Assembly (NCBI RefSeq): GCF_000317105.1
Contig: NC_019693.1
Span: forward strand, 806,001 to 870,000
Direction of reading: 5' to 3'
From: Oscillatoria acuminata PCC 6304
Lineage (GTDB): Bacteria > Cyanobacteriota > Cyanobacteriia > Cyanobacteriales > Laspinemataceae
Length of the DNA: 64,000 bases
Below, piece after piece: positions 55,795-64,000 of the stretch; position 1 is the first letter of the stretch, and every line of letters starts with the position of its first letter. The notes beneath the pieces are model-generated. The model was given only the letters and a program-made list of their open reading frames with translations. It did no database searches and was not told the DNA's origin. The translations under genes were made by a program, and so were the position numbers.

Positions 55795-58569
55795 TTAGTT
55801 GGGGGGGTCTAGGCGGTTGACGAGGAGGGCGACGGGAATCATGGGTAATCCGACTGCTAGACAGATTAACCATTGGGTCAGATTGAGGGGGGCAGTTTGA
55901 AAGATGCGGTTGAGGAGGGGAACTTGGGAGAAGAGAATTTGCAAGACGATCGCCCCGATTATTCCAGCGACAATGGCAGATGCACCCACTTTTGAGTTGA
56001 GGGTTCCCTTCATTTTGGCGATTAAATTCGGCAATAATTGGCTAATGCTTAATAGATAAAAAATTCGACCAGAAACTAAGGATTGAACGGCGATGGTTCG
56101 GGCTAAGGCGAGTGGTTCGGGATGGTCGGGATAGGTTCGGAGTGACCATTCAAACATTCCAAAAATGACAATCCAGTTATAAATGGCGATGATGGCAATT
56201 CGTTTGATGCGATCGCGCGATAAGAGAGATTCACTGGGGTTGCGCGGTGACTTTTCCATCACCCGGGGAGATTTGGGTTCAAAGGAGAGGGGAACCGTCA
56301 TGGTGATGGAGTTAATCATATTCAGCCAGAGAATTTGTAAGGCTTCAATGGGCAACGGTCGCCCTAACAACACACTCAATAACACCGTCATGGATTCCCC
56401 TAAGTTGACGGGTAAAATAAAGGAAATCGCTTTCACCAGGTTGCTATATACTGTGCGACCTTCTTCCACTGCTGCTTCAATGGAGGCAAAGTTATCATCG
56501 GTGAGGATCATATCTGCCGATTCCTTGGCAACTTCGGTTCCGGCACCTCCCATAGCAATCCCGACATCGGCTTGTTTGAGGGCGGGTGCATCGTTGACCC
56601 CATCCCCCGTCATGGCGACAATCTCACCTCGGGCTTGTAGTGCTTCAACGAGGCGGAGTTTTTGTTCCGGTGCCACTCGGGCAAAGACGACGCTATCCTC
56701 TAGGTTATTGGCGAGGGTTTGGTCATCCATTTCGCCGATTTGAGTGCCGGTAAAGGCTTGAACTTGGCCGTTTTTCTCCATTCCCATGCGACGGGCGATC
56801 GCAGCGGCGGTGGTGGCATGGTCTCCGGTAATCATTTTTACCTGAATTCCGGCATTTTGACAGGCGGCAACAGCGGCGATCGCTTCGGGTCTGGGGGGGT
56901 CAATCATCCCCTGTAATCCCATAAAAATTAATCCCTCGTCGATATCTGGGCGATCGATGTTTTGCCGTCCCGGATTGATGGATTTTTTGGCAAAGGCTAA
57001 CACTCGCAACCCCTTTTCTGCCATGCTTTCGACTTCCTCATGCAAGGCGTCGGCATCTAAGGAAATCACCTCACCTTGACTATCAAAGATTTGGGTACAA
57101 CGCTTGAGGAGGGATTCTACTGAACCTTTGACATAAATCGTGGGTCCATTGGGGGTATCATGCAAGGTTGCCATATACTGAAACTCGGATTCAAAGGGAA
57201 TCACATCCCGTTTTGGCAGTTCTTCGGCGATCGCATCTTGGGTTAATCCCGCTTTATTCGCCGCAACAATTAATGCGCCTTCTGTGGGGTCACCAACCAC
57301 GACCAGATTCCCTTCTTTTTCTTCAATATGGGAATCATTACATAAGAGTCCGGCCCGCAAACATTCTAATAAAATTGGGTTTTGTTGGAAGTCAACCGGG
57401 GAATCATTGAAAGAAATTTCCCCTTCTGCTGCATATCCTTGACCCGTAACGAAATACTTCTGACCCCCGGCATGAATTTCCTGAACTGTCATTTGATTTT
57501 CAGTCAAGGTGCCGGTTTTATCGGAACAAATGACTGTTGCACCCCCGAGGGTTTCTACCGCAGGCAATTTGCGAACGATCGCATGACGTCTTGCCATTCG
57601 GTTTACCCCAACGGCTAAGGTAACGGTGACGACTGCGGGTAATCCTTCGGGAATGGCACTCACAATCAAGGCGATCGCCGCTTCTAATGCACCAGCGATC
57701 GAGGGTTGAACATTTCTGAATGTTTCCAACGCCTCATTATTGTAAGCATTATGAAACGCCACCGCCACGGTTAATGCACCTAACCCCAGGACCAAAATCA
57801 TCCAAACTTTACTAAATTTGTCAAATTTTCGGGTTAAAGGTGTCGTTAAATTGGTCCGTTGGTCAATCAGTTGAGAAATCTTTCCGGTTTCGGTATTATT
57901 TCCGGTTGCAACCACCAAACCTCGGGCTTGGCCGAAGGTGACTAATCCCCCAGCATAAGCCATGTTGATGCGTTCAGCTAGGGCGGTTTCTGGGTTGAGG
58001 GTCGCGCTGTTTTTTTCCACAGGAACCGACTCCCCAGTCAGTCCCGATTCATCAATTTGTAAGTTCCGAACGTGAATTAACCGTAAATCAGCCGGTACTT
58101 TGTCTCCGGAATTGAGTAATACTAAGTCTCCTGGGACTAATTCTGTGGAAGAAATCCGCCGTTTGTTGCCTTCGCGAATTAAAGTGGCTTCTGTGGTCAC
58201 TGATTTGGACAATGCGGCGATCGCCCCTTCAGCTTTCCATTCCTGGAGGAATCCAATAATTGCATTAATAATCGTTACCCCCCAGATGACCCAGGCATTT
58301 GGCCATTCTTCTAGGAAGGCTTTCACCGCCCCAGCCACGAGCAAAATCAAGATTAAGGGTTGATTAAATTGCTGGAGGAATTTTAACCACAAAGGTTTAG
58401 CTTTCTTGCCCGTTAATTCATTGGGTCCGAATTGTTCTAATCGTTGGTTTGCTAAATCCGTGGTTAGTCCTGCCTCCTTACTGGATCCGAGTCGATTGGC
58501 AACTTCTTGTTCCGATAAACTATGCCATTCCTGGGAAGTTAATTCGCTGGGTTGGTTCGATGTTTGCAT
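55795..58569 (-). CDS. P2-type cation-transporting ATPase (calcium/sodium-like)
   Basis: Exports cations, probably Ca2+ or Na+, at ATP cost. 924 residues with the full P-type layout: N-terminal cation-ATPase domain, actuator domain with DESGLTGESVPV, phosphorylation site DKTGTLTENQMTV (about residue 348), and hinge MITGDH and AMTGDGVNDAPALKQADVGI. Helix 4 has AIPEGLPAVVTVTLAVG as in P2A pumps, but helix 6 reads WLNMINSITMTVPLSFEP, lacking the SERCA Asp and closer to CtpF-like pumps, so ion specificity is uncertain. Its start lies about 90 bases after a leader that contains an intrinsic terminator. Confidence 0.9.
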   Translation of the reverse strand: MQTSNQPSELTSQEWHSLSEQEVANRLGSSKEAGLTTDLANQRLEQFGPNELTGKKAKPLWLKFLQQFNQPLILILLVAGAVKAFLEEWPNAWVIWGVTIINAIIGFLQEWKAEGAIAALSKSVTTEATLIREGNKRRISSTELVPGDLVLLNSGDKVPADLRLIHVRNLQIDESGLTGESVPVEKNSATLNPETALAERINMAYAGGLVTFGQARGLVVATGNNTETGKISQLIDQRTNLTTPLTRKFDKFSKVWMILVLGLGALTVAVAFHNAYNNEALETFRNVQPSIAGALEAAIALIVSAIPEGLPAVVTVTLAVGVNRMARRHAIVRKLPAVETLGGATVICSDKTGTLTENQMTVQEIHAGGQKYFVTGQGYAAEGEISFNDSPVDFQQNPILLECLRAGLLCNDSHIEEKEGNLVVVGDPTEGALIVAANKAGLTQDAIAEELPKRDVIPFESEFQYMATLHDTPNGPTIYVKGSVESLLKRCTQIFDSQGEVISLDADALHEEVESMAEKGLRVLAFAKKSINPGRQNIDRPDIDEGLIFMGLQGMIDPPRPEAIAAVAACQNAGIQVKMITGDHATTAAAIARRMGMEKNGQVQAFTGTQIGEMDDQTLANNLEDSVVFARVAPEQKLRLVEALQARGEIVAMTGDGVNDAPALKQADVGIAMGGAGTEVAKESADMILTDDNFASIEAAVEEGRTVYSNLVKAISFILPVNLGESMTVLLSVLLGRPLPIEALQILWLNMINSITMTVPLSFEPKSPRVMEKSPRNPSESLLSRDRIKRIAIIAIYNWIVIFGMFEWSLRTYPDHPEPLALARTIAVQSLVSGRIFYLLSISQLLPNLIAKMKGTLNSKVGASAIVAGIIGAIVLQILFSQVPLLNRIFQTAPLNLTQWLICLAVGLPMIPVALLVNRLDPPN

Positions 58570-59058
58570 AAAATTCTCTCTGGATGCGATACGGTTTCAA
58601 TTAATCCCCCAAAAAACAGGGTAAATTGATGGCAAAATTGGGGTTTAGGGAGCCTTAATGTTAAAAAACACTCAACCCATGTGAGTGTTTAGAAAACCTA
58701 ACAGGTTAAAACCCCCGAGATTTTAAAACTCGAATGGGTTGGCAGAATCAAAGTTATTTTAAAACTTTACTCCCTTTGGATTCTTGGGGTCAGCTAGGGT
58801 TCCATTTAATGTAACATATTCTTATCAAGGATTGCCCGGTTTAAAATTTTAGACCAAAGGGTCGTATCCCTTTTCTGGAGAGAGTTTGAGGAGTTGCACC
58901 TTGTCAATGTTCCTGAAGAGGGAGATTGGTTTTCTGGCTCGCTGACTAAAGCCCAAGATACCCGGAAATCGGCAATCTGACAACCCACCGGCGATCGCCA
59001 TCGAAATCAGTGGGATAATCACTGAGATAATCACTCGAAACAAGTCCAAAGGGAGGAT
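58570..59058 (-). promoter_or_regulatory. Structured leader region of the P-type ATPase gene
   Basis: Read on the minus strand from about 58830, the region can form in series: a hairpin AAAGTT...AACTTT, a long stem AACCC..CGAG/CTCG..GGGTT (loop TTTTAAAAT), a small hairpin AACCTgttAGGTT, and then the terminator at 58663-58690. No gene is on this strand upstream, so the terminator must act on the ATPase leader transcript. That pattern is typical of attenuators and riboswitches. I could not match it to a known class. The plus-strand part near 59000-59058 holds the recJ start region. Confidence 0.45.
58663..58690 (-). terminator. Intrinsic terminator in the ATPase leader
   Basis: On the minus strand AAACACTCA pairs with TGAGTGTTT around CATGGGT and runs into TTTTTT. 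It lies 94 bases before the ATPase start codon. Confidence 0.75.
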
Positions 59059-61518
59059 ATGAACCAGCAACCCGTCACCTGGCATCTGCAACAACCCGTA
59101 CTCCCTCCGGAGTGGTTCCTCGAACAAGTCCGACAGCATCTCAACTCCAACTCCTCGGGTTTATCCGGCCAATATGCCGCAGCATTACTCTGGCAACGGG
59201 GAATTCAGGACCGAGAGGAACTAGCCCGGTTTTTAAATCCGCAAGACTATCAACCCGCCAGTCCCTTTGACTTCGGCGAGGAGATGTCCGCTGGTGTCGA
59301 TCGCCTCAAACTGGCCCGAACACAGGGGGAAAAAGTGGCCATCTGGGGAGACTTTGATGCCGATGGAATCACCGCCACCAGTGTCTTATGGGACGGCCTG
59401 GGCCAATTTTTCACCCCCAACAGCCAACTCACCTACTTCATTCCCAACCGCTTAACCCAATCTCACGGTCTGAATCGGTCAGGAATTAACGATTTAGCGG
59501 CATCGGGAACGACGTTAATTGTTACCTGTGATACCGGCAGTACCAATTTGGACGAAATCGAGTATGCTCATGAACTTGGCATCGATATCATCGTCACGGA
59601 TCATCATACTTTACCCCCTAGTCGCCCAAGAGTTGCCGCAATTATCAACCCCCGTTCTCTTCCGGCAACCCATCCCCTAGCGCATCTTTCGGGCGTCGCT
59701 GTTGCTTATAAGGTGGTAGAAGCGCTGTATAGCACACTGCCGGAAATTCCGCAAGAACCCTTAGAAGGATTATTGGATTTAGTCGCCATTGGGTTAATTG
59801 CCGACTTGGTACAACTGAGTGGAGACTGTCGATATTTAGCCCAAATGGGACTCAAACGCCTGCATCAGGAGTGGCAGAAATCTCCGATGGAACGACGCAG
59901 ACCCGGGGTGGGGGAGTTGTTGGATTTGTGCAAACGCAGTGGCGATCGCCCGACGGATATTTCCTTTGGCATTGGTCCGCGCATTAATGCCGTCAGTCGG
60001 ATTCATGGGGATGCCTCCTTTTGTGTGGAATTGCTCACCACTCGCGATCGGCGTCACGCCCAAAAACTCGCCCAAGATACCGAACTCGCCAACTCTCGAC
60101 GTCAAGCGATCCAAGCAGAGGTCGATAAACAGGTCCAACAAAAACTCGATCGCCTCGACCTCTCTACCACCGGAGTAATCGTCTTACAAGACCCTCAATG
60201 GCCTGCCGGAGTCCTCGGTTTAGTCGCCGGTAAAGTTGCCCAAGAGTACGCCCGTCCCACCATTTTGTTAAGTACCGATTCCGGCAATTCTGAGGCAGAA
60301 ACCCCTCAGAAAACTCAGCTTTTCAGTGATTCATCCGATGCCGCCTCCTTGACTCTTGCCCGAGGGTCAGCGCGTTCCGTCCAAAATATTGATTTGTATG
60401 AATTAGTCAAAGAACAAGAGCATTTACTGCACCGTTTCGGCGGTCATCCCTTTGCCGCTGGGTTAAGTTTACCCGTCCAAAATGTTCCCCTCTTTACCGA
60501 AGCGATTAACCGATTGCTAAAGGAGAAAATGGGGGCAGTGGGAGGCTTGGGAATACCAGTTATTCAAGCGGATTTACGCTGTACTGTAATCGAGTTGGGT
60601 TTAAATCTATTTAAAGAATTAAAAATACTAGAACCTTGTGGAATGGGCAATCGAGTACCGTTGCTGTTGATTGAAAATTGTCAATTTAAAAATGTGTGGA
60701 ATGCTAAAGTCAAGGATAAAAAGGGTCGGAAAATAGAATATATTAAAACCGAGTTTCAGATTTGGGATGAATCCAGCGAAACTGGGTTTCCCGGCTTGTG
60801 GTGGGGACATTATAAAGAGGAATTACCGACTGTTCCTTGTGATGCCGTGGTGGAACTGGACCACAACAGTTTTAAAAAACGCTATGAAGTGCGCTTGATT
60901 GCAGTCCGTCCCCGAAAAGCGGGGACCGTGGTCACATCTCCGGAAGGGGGATTACCTATTCTGGATTTTCGTAGCAACCTGATCCAAAAGGGAGAAGAGA
61001 AGAAGGATGAGTTAGACAGTTCTGAGGGGTTGAATCTCGATCGCACCACTTCAATTGTGCTAGAAACTTGTCCTAGTAGTTGGGAGGAGTTGCACCAGTG
61101 GTTAGATTTAGCAATCCAGACTCAAAAGACACTGACGATCGCCTATCCCCCGCCCAAACCTGTTTCTCCCTTACAAGTTTGGTACCAGTTGGTGGGGGTG
61201 GCGAAATATCTCAGCCGAACCGGACAACGCGCAACCCGGGGACAAGTCTGTTCTAAACTATCGATTAGCGATCGCACCTTAGAAATCGGCATCCAAGCCT
61301 TAATCGCCGCAGGTTTTCAAGTCAAGACAATGGGAGAGAGTTTGCAGGTTATTTCCGGACCCTTAACCCATCCTCTCGGCGTTGGCGATCGCTTTTCTGC
61401 CGCAGTTGAGGAGGAACAGTTTCGGCGCACCTATTTTTATCAAGTTCCCCTGTCTACCGTCCAGGCGATCGGGCGTGGTAGGGGGGATGGGGAGGATGGG
61501 GAGGACTTACAAAAATAG
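59059..61518 (+). CDS. recJ: Single-stranded-DNA-specific exonuclease
   Basis: 5'-to-3' exonuclease of recombination and mismatch repair. 819 residues. The DHH phosphoesterase motifs are present: DFDADGITATSV (about 97-108), CDTGSTNLDE and VTDHHTLP (about 180). The DHHA1 part has HRFGGHPFAAGLSL and an OB-like segment follows. About 200 residues beyond the usual RecJ end form a cyanobacterial extension with a winged-helix-like piece (RGQVCSKLSISDRTLEIGIQ). GGGAGG lies 6 bases before the ATG. The stop codon is only 10 bases from the left inverted end of a MITE-like element. Confidence 0.95.
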   Translation: MNQQPVTWHLQQPVLPPEWFLEQVRQHLNSNSSGLSGQYAAALLWQRGIQDREELARFLNPQDYQPASPFDFGEEMSAGVDRLKLARTQGEKVAIWGDFDADGITATSVLWDGLGQFFTPNSQLTYFIPNRLTQSHGLNRSGINDLAASGTTLIVTCDTGSTNLDEIEYAHELGIDIIVTDHHTLPPSRPRVAAIINPRSLPATHPLAHLSGVAVAYKVVEALYSTLPEIPQEPLEGLLDLVAIGLIADLVQLSGDCRYLAQMGLKRLHQEWQKSPMERRRPGVGELLDLCKRSGDRPTDISFGIGPRINAVSRIHGDASFCVELLTTRDRRHAQKLAQDTELANSRRQAIQAEVDKQVQQKLDRLDLSTTGVIVLQDPQWPAGVLGLVAGKVAQEYARPTILLSTDSGNSEAETPQKTQLFSDSSDAASLTLARGSARSVQNIDLYELVKEQEHLLHRFGGHPFAAGLSLPVQNVPLFTEAINRLLKEKMGAVGGLGIPVIQADLRCTVIELGLNLFKELKILEPCGMGNRVPLLLIENCQFKNVWNAKVKDKKGRKIEYIKTEFQIWDESSETGFPGLWWGHYKEELPTVPCDAVVELDHNSFKKRYEVRLIAVRPRKAGTVVTSPEGGLPILDFRSNLIQKGEEKKDELDSSEGLNLDRTTSIVLETCPSSWEELHQWLDLAIQTQKTLTIAYPPPKPVSPLQVWYQLVGVAKYLSRTGQRATRGQVCSKLSISDRTLEIGIQALIAAGFQVKTMGESLQVISGPLTHPLGVGDRFSAAVEEEQFRRTYFYQVPLSTVQAIGRGRGDGEDGEDLQK

Positions 61519-61528
61519 GTTTGTTAGC

Positions 61529-61716
61529 CTAGCCCTGTCAAGGTGGTAAATTTAATGACCCCAAATCCTTATTTCTTGTAGGGGCGCGAGAGTGATCGCC
61601 TGTCCAAGAGATAAATTCGATGACCCCAAATCATTGTTTCTTGTAGGGGCGCAATGCTTGCGCCCCTGGGGCGCAAGCATTGCGCCCCTACAATCAATAC
61701 ACCTTGACAGGGCTAG
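61529..61716. mobile_element. MITE-like element, 188 bp, with perfect 17-base inverted ends
   Basis: CTAGCCCTGTCAAGGTG at 61529-61545 and its exact reverse complement at 61700-61716 bound the element. The 7-base phrase TTTGTTA flanks it at 61520-61526 and 61717-61723, like a target duplication, with two extra bases (GC) on the left. Inside, ATGACCCCAAATC and TTTCTTGTAGGGGCGC each occur twice, and the second copy carries the palindrome at 61641-61693. No gene. Confidence 0.7.
61641..61693. repeat. Perfect palindrome with 26-base arms (GTAGGGGCGCAATGC type)
   Basis: TTGTAGGGGCGCAATGCTTG then CGCCCC is followed by a single T and then its exact reverse complement. This is the full-length form of the repeat also seen at 55572-55620. 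Confidence 0.95.
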
Positions 61717-61732
61717 TTTGTTACCCTTAATA

Positions 61733-61780
61733 GCACCTCCGGTCCCCTCCCCAAGACACAGGGGAGGGGACCGGAGGTGC
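61733..61780. repeat. Perfect hairpin with 20-base arms, relative of the 3651 repeat
   Basis: GCACCTCCGGTCCCCTCCCC pairs perfectly with GGGGAGGGGACCGGAGGTGC around AAGACACA. The core GGTCCCCTCCCC matches the repeat units at 3651 and 26291. Confidence 0.9.
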
Positions 61781-61805
61781 TCTTGAATGTGAGGCATCTC
61801 CCCCA

Positions 61806-62507
61806 TCAATCCAACTGCCCCTGATGTTCACATTCATAATCCTCGGGTTGCCATTGGGTGATATCAATTTCACTCAGGCGTTCCACCTGCTGACATTCGC
61901 GGGAATAGAATTGATCAATGATGGCCCAAATTAAACTGCGGGTGACATCTAATGCGGTTTTTAGCCAAAACTCTTTATTGCCAGGGATGCCTTCCTCCTC
62001 TACGATTTCTATTTCAACTGCAATTCCTTTTGCACCTAACAAAATCTGGGCTAACCACTTAGCGCGAGGCAGATGGGTTTCGGAGGTGATGACTTTGACT
62101 TTTTTCACATCCCACTGTTTCAAAAGTTCACCACTAAAGGTAAAGTTGGTAAAGGTAGAGTAGGCGCATCGTTCTAACCAAACATTCTGATTCGGAGCGC
62201 GATCGCGATCGAAAATTAGCTGCACACAAGGGGAGGCCGAACCTTGAGAAATCACAATGGGAATGTCTGGATTCTGTTTAGCAAATTGGGTGACGTAGAT
62301 TTCTCGTTGGATGCTACCACCGAGGACTAAAATCGCATCGACTGACCCAGCGGCAGCAGATTGTAGACGGATCATTTGGGCTGCCCAGAATCCACCCAGG
62401 ATGAGAATAAAAGATACAGTAACCCCTATAACAATTTTCTGTTTTTTCCCTCTGCCTCGATTTCCTAACGGAGGAGGGGTGGGTTGGGGACGGGATTTTT
62501 GTTTCAT
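61806..62507 (-). CDS. YdcF-family (DUF218) membrane-anchored protein
   Basis: 233 residues. A basic N-terminus (GNRGRGKKQK) is followed by one membrane helix (IVIGVTVSFILILGGFWAAQ), then the DUF218 domain with DAILVLGGSIQREIYVTQFA, PDIPIVISQGSASPC and VKVITSETHLPRAKWLAQIL. DUF218 proteins include SanA and ElyC, which act in envelope biogenesis; the exact job here is unknown. The start codon lies 9 bases after the stop of the upstream gene, so the two form an operon. Confidence 0.8.
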   Translation of the reverse strand: MKQKSRPQPTPPPLGNRGRGKKQKIVIGVTVSFILILGGFWAAQMIRLQSAAAGSVDAILVLGGSIQREIYVTQFAKQNPDIPIVISQGSASPCVQLIFDRDRAPNQNVWLERCAYSTFTNFTFSGELLKQWDVKKVKVITSETHLPRAKWLAQILLGAKGIAVEIEIVEEEGIPGNKEFWLKTALDVTRSLIWAIIDQFYSRECQQVERLSEIDITQWQPEDYECEHQGQLD

Positions 62508-62516
62508 GGCGATCGC

Positions 62517-63302
62517 CTACTCCCTATCCGGTAGCAGAAATATCACTCGACCGTCCTCAGTGATTTCCTTCGAGGCCCCCAAGTTGAGCATTTCTTGTTC
62601 GGCTCGTTGTCTAACCGATTCATTGATACTATTTTGATACACCTCATTCCAGGACCACAGGCGAATCCCGGTACTATCGGGTTCGGTTCTCAGGAAGTCG
62701 GCTGCACCTTGATAGAGGCTTGCATAGTCTTCGTACTCTGTCCCGATCGCCCATTGCGCTGCCATTTCATGGGATTCAATGCTGCTGGGAATATCCCCCA
62801 GTAACAGCAGTTGATCTAATCCTTTGAAGCGCCACACCAGAAAGGATTTGGGATTGATTTCTGGGGACAAGGCTTCTAGACCCCGTTCCATATATTGGAT
62901 CCCCAGTTCGGGTTCCCCCTGGGCGAAGGAAACTGCCGTGGAGATAAACGGATACATTTCAGCGAAGCGAGGGTCGAGGCGGGTAATAACGTCGAAGTAT
63001 TCTTTATTTAAGGCGTAGCCAACTTGGTCTCGGATCTCTTCATCCCCAAAATACTGTACCCATTTGAGGAAGGCATAGTTGGCGATCAGGTTATCAAAAC
63101 CGAGGGTGGGCGATCGCCTGAGGATTTGGAGTTGGAGGGCTTCTTGTTGTTGAGCTTGTCTGGGGTCGGTTTGGGCTAGGCGGGGGTTTCCTAGACCCGT
63201 TTGCTGCATGATCATGGCTCCAGCGAGGGCGACAATGGCGATCGCCACAGTCCCCCATTTTCCCCACCCTCGCGAGGCAACGGTTTGTACTTTAGATTCC
63301 AC
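62517..63302 (-). CDS. Membrane-anchored TPR-like protein, unknown function
   Basis: 261 residues. A single N-terminal anchor (WGTVAIAIVALAGAMIMQQT) is followed by helical repeats resembling TPR units (SPTLGFDNLIANYAFLKWVQ; RFAEMYPFISTAVSFAQGEP; GIQYMERGLEALSPEINPKS). Proteins of this type stand beside YdcF-like genes in other cyanobacteria, to my recollection, but no function is known. It is the first gene of the two-gene operon. Confidence 0.7.
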   Translation of the reverse strand: MESKVQTVASRGWGKWGTVAIAIVALAGAMIMQQTGLGNPRLAQTDPRQAQQQEALQLQILRRSPTLGFDNLIANYAFLKWVQYFGDEEIRDQVGYALNKEYFDVITRLDPRFAEMYPFISTAVSFAQGEPELGIQYMERGLEALSPEINPKSFLVWRFKGLDQLLLLGDIPSSIESHEMAAQWAIGTEYEDYASLYQGAADFLRTEPDSTGIRLWSWNEVYQNSINESVRQRAEQEMLNLGASKEITEDGRVIFLLPDRE

Positions 63303-63550
63303 TACACCCTTACTCCTGATCTAAATTCTGGCGGGTTGGAGGTAACCCCGGCCAGTGGTCCCAGTCCCTCGGTCTGGCTTGGTCTCCTGCGGACTGCCTC
63401 CTTCTATCGGACTTTCCTGCTCACTCTCAACCTAAGTTCGCTCTGTCTTCTGGGGTACCTGCCCCAAAGCGTTCAACCGGGCAGCCCGAGTTACAAAATT
63501 TCAACATCTACAGATTAACTTAAAAAATATTGCATCGGAACATACTGCGC

Positions 63551-63578
63551 TTGACAAATATTTTAGTTACACTAGAGA
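63551..63578 (+). promoter_or_regulatory. Possible promoter (TTGACA, weak -10)
   Basis: A perfect -35 TTGACA at 63551-63556, then a 16-base spacer and TAGAGA at 63573-63578, which matches the -10 consensus at only three positions. It would read into the broken small ORF. Confidence 0.3.
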
Positions 63579-63600
63579 CAACCTCAATTAAATCATCCGT

Positions 63601-63884
63601 GTGTCAACATCCATTCGGCGATTTCAGGGACGCTCACTGCTCCAGTCATCCGGAAACCGTTTCCGTTTTCATGAAGTCACTGCTAGTCAGGGGACCCAGG
63701 ACGGTTACTCCATTGTCACCCCATTTGATAACTTTACGGGTTGAAGGGCCACAAACCTCTCCAAGACAAACGGGAGCAAATGTTGCAACTCATTGAAATT
63801 GTTGGCACTTCAAATGCTATTGAGAGTAATAGCCCTTGTCTAATCAAGGTCACTGTTGAAAAATTCAAGCTAGGTCTGAAGTGA
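63601..63884 (+). pseudogene. Possible small gene broken by a single-base frameshift
   Basis: GTG at 63601 reads VSTSIRRFQGRSLLQSSGNR and on to VTPFDNFTG, ending at TGA 63742-63744. The frame that begins at the TTG 63741 continues LKGHKPLQDKREQMLQLIEI and ends VEKFKLGLK at 63884. If one T were missing from GGGTTTGAAG, the two would form one protein of about 95 residues. Both parts have normal protein composition, but I recognise no family, and a chance match is quite possible. Confidence 0.25.
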
Positions 63885-64000
63885 CCCGCACTAGACCCGT
63901 TCTGGGTTAAGGCTTGGAGCAAAAAAAGCGCTTCCTGGAAAAAATAAACCCTGATTTGGAAAATTAACGACGACTTAACAAGAGCGACTATCAGTCCCGC

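Larger units (their letters stand above)
63303..64000. other. Right-end region without an intact gene
   Basis: About 700 bases. There is a promoter-like TTGACA at 63551 and two short frames with protein-like reading (63601-63744 and 63741-63884, see separate entry). The other open frames are chance. The true end of this interval lies outside the window. Confidence 0.5.

Noticed and set aside
58700-58860. yybP-ykoY manganese riboswitch upstream of the P-type ATPase
   Set aside because: The 5' phrase AAAGGGAGTA is similar, but the matching 3' GACCTTT strand is absent and the phrase pairs locally with CTTTG instead.

Overview
The window looks like chromosome from a filamentous cyanobacterium, probably of the Oscillatoria/Laspinema type. 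The evidence is: very frequent GCGATCGC (HIP1) octamers inside and outside genes; cyanobacterial families (Ycf35/DUF1257, DUF2997, DICT-domain protein, DUF1822, DUF2993, haemagglutinin-type CHAT protein, many pentapeptide repeats); a pilB-pilT-pilC cluster; and many G/C-rich palindromic intergenic repeats. The genus is an inference. No rRNA, tRNA, CRISPR array or prophage was seen.

Layout. 0-15.8 kb is mostly housekeeping: a truncated class A penicillin-binding protein, tyrS, pyrF, a 115-bp repeat array running into a small secreted protein, a family-4 uracil-DNA glycosylase, a phosphoribosyltransferase, an IS1634-type insertion sequence with clear ends but a frameshifted transposase, dxs next to a geranylgeranyl-reductase-like flavoprotein, mtnA, and a CPA2 antiporter fused to universal stress domains. 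17-26 kb holds cell-surface and signalling genes: a 1455-residue secreted protein joining a filamentous-haemagglutinin domain to a CHAT protease through about 25 copies of an 8-residue repeat, an RTX/Calx-beta-like exoprotein, and a DICT protein whose HD-GYP-like domain has lost its catalytic residues. 26-34.7 kb has pentapeptide and DUF2993 proteins and a minus-strand operon: a flippase-like membrane protein followed by three tandem paralogous polytopic membrane proteins.

35-39.5 kb is the most unusual part and looks like a small accessory island. It contains a tandem duplication of a Uma2-family gene, a duplicated two-gene module (106-residue acidic protein plus a DTG retropepsin-like protein, joined by ATGA overlaps) whose second copy has been fused to a Uma2 tail, a Tse2-like toxin gene frameshifted by a 4-bp duplication, and a partner gene with 39-bp internal repeats. 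This is the best candidate here for an undescribed (possibly toxin-antitoxin-like) system, but its function is inference.

39.7-64 kb returns to core functions: a second pentapeptide protein, a saccharopine-dehydrogenase-like enzyme, the DUF2997-Ycf35-ferredoxin operon, a YiaA-like protein, pilC/pilT/pilB with one unknown gene, two small paralogous membrane proteins, an NfeD-like protein, a three-HTH sigma-like factor paired with a DUF1822 protein, a P2-type cation ATPase behind a structured leader with an intrinsic terminator, recJ followed by a MITE-like element, and a YdcF/TPR-like gene pair. The right end holds only traces of a possible broken small gene.
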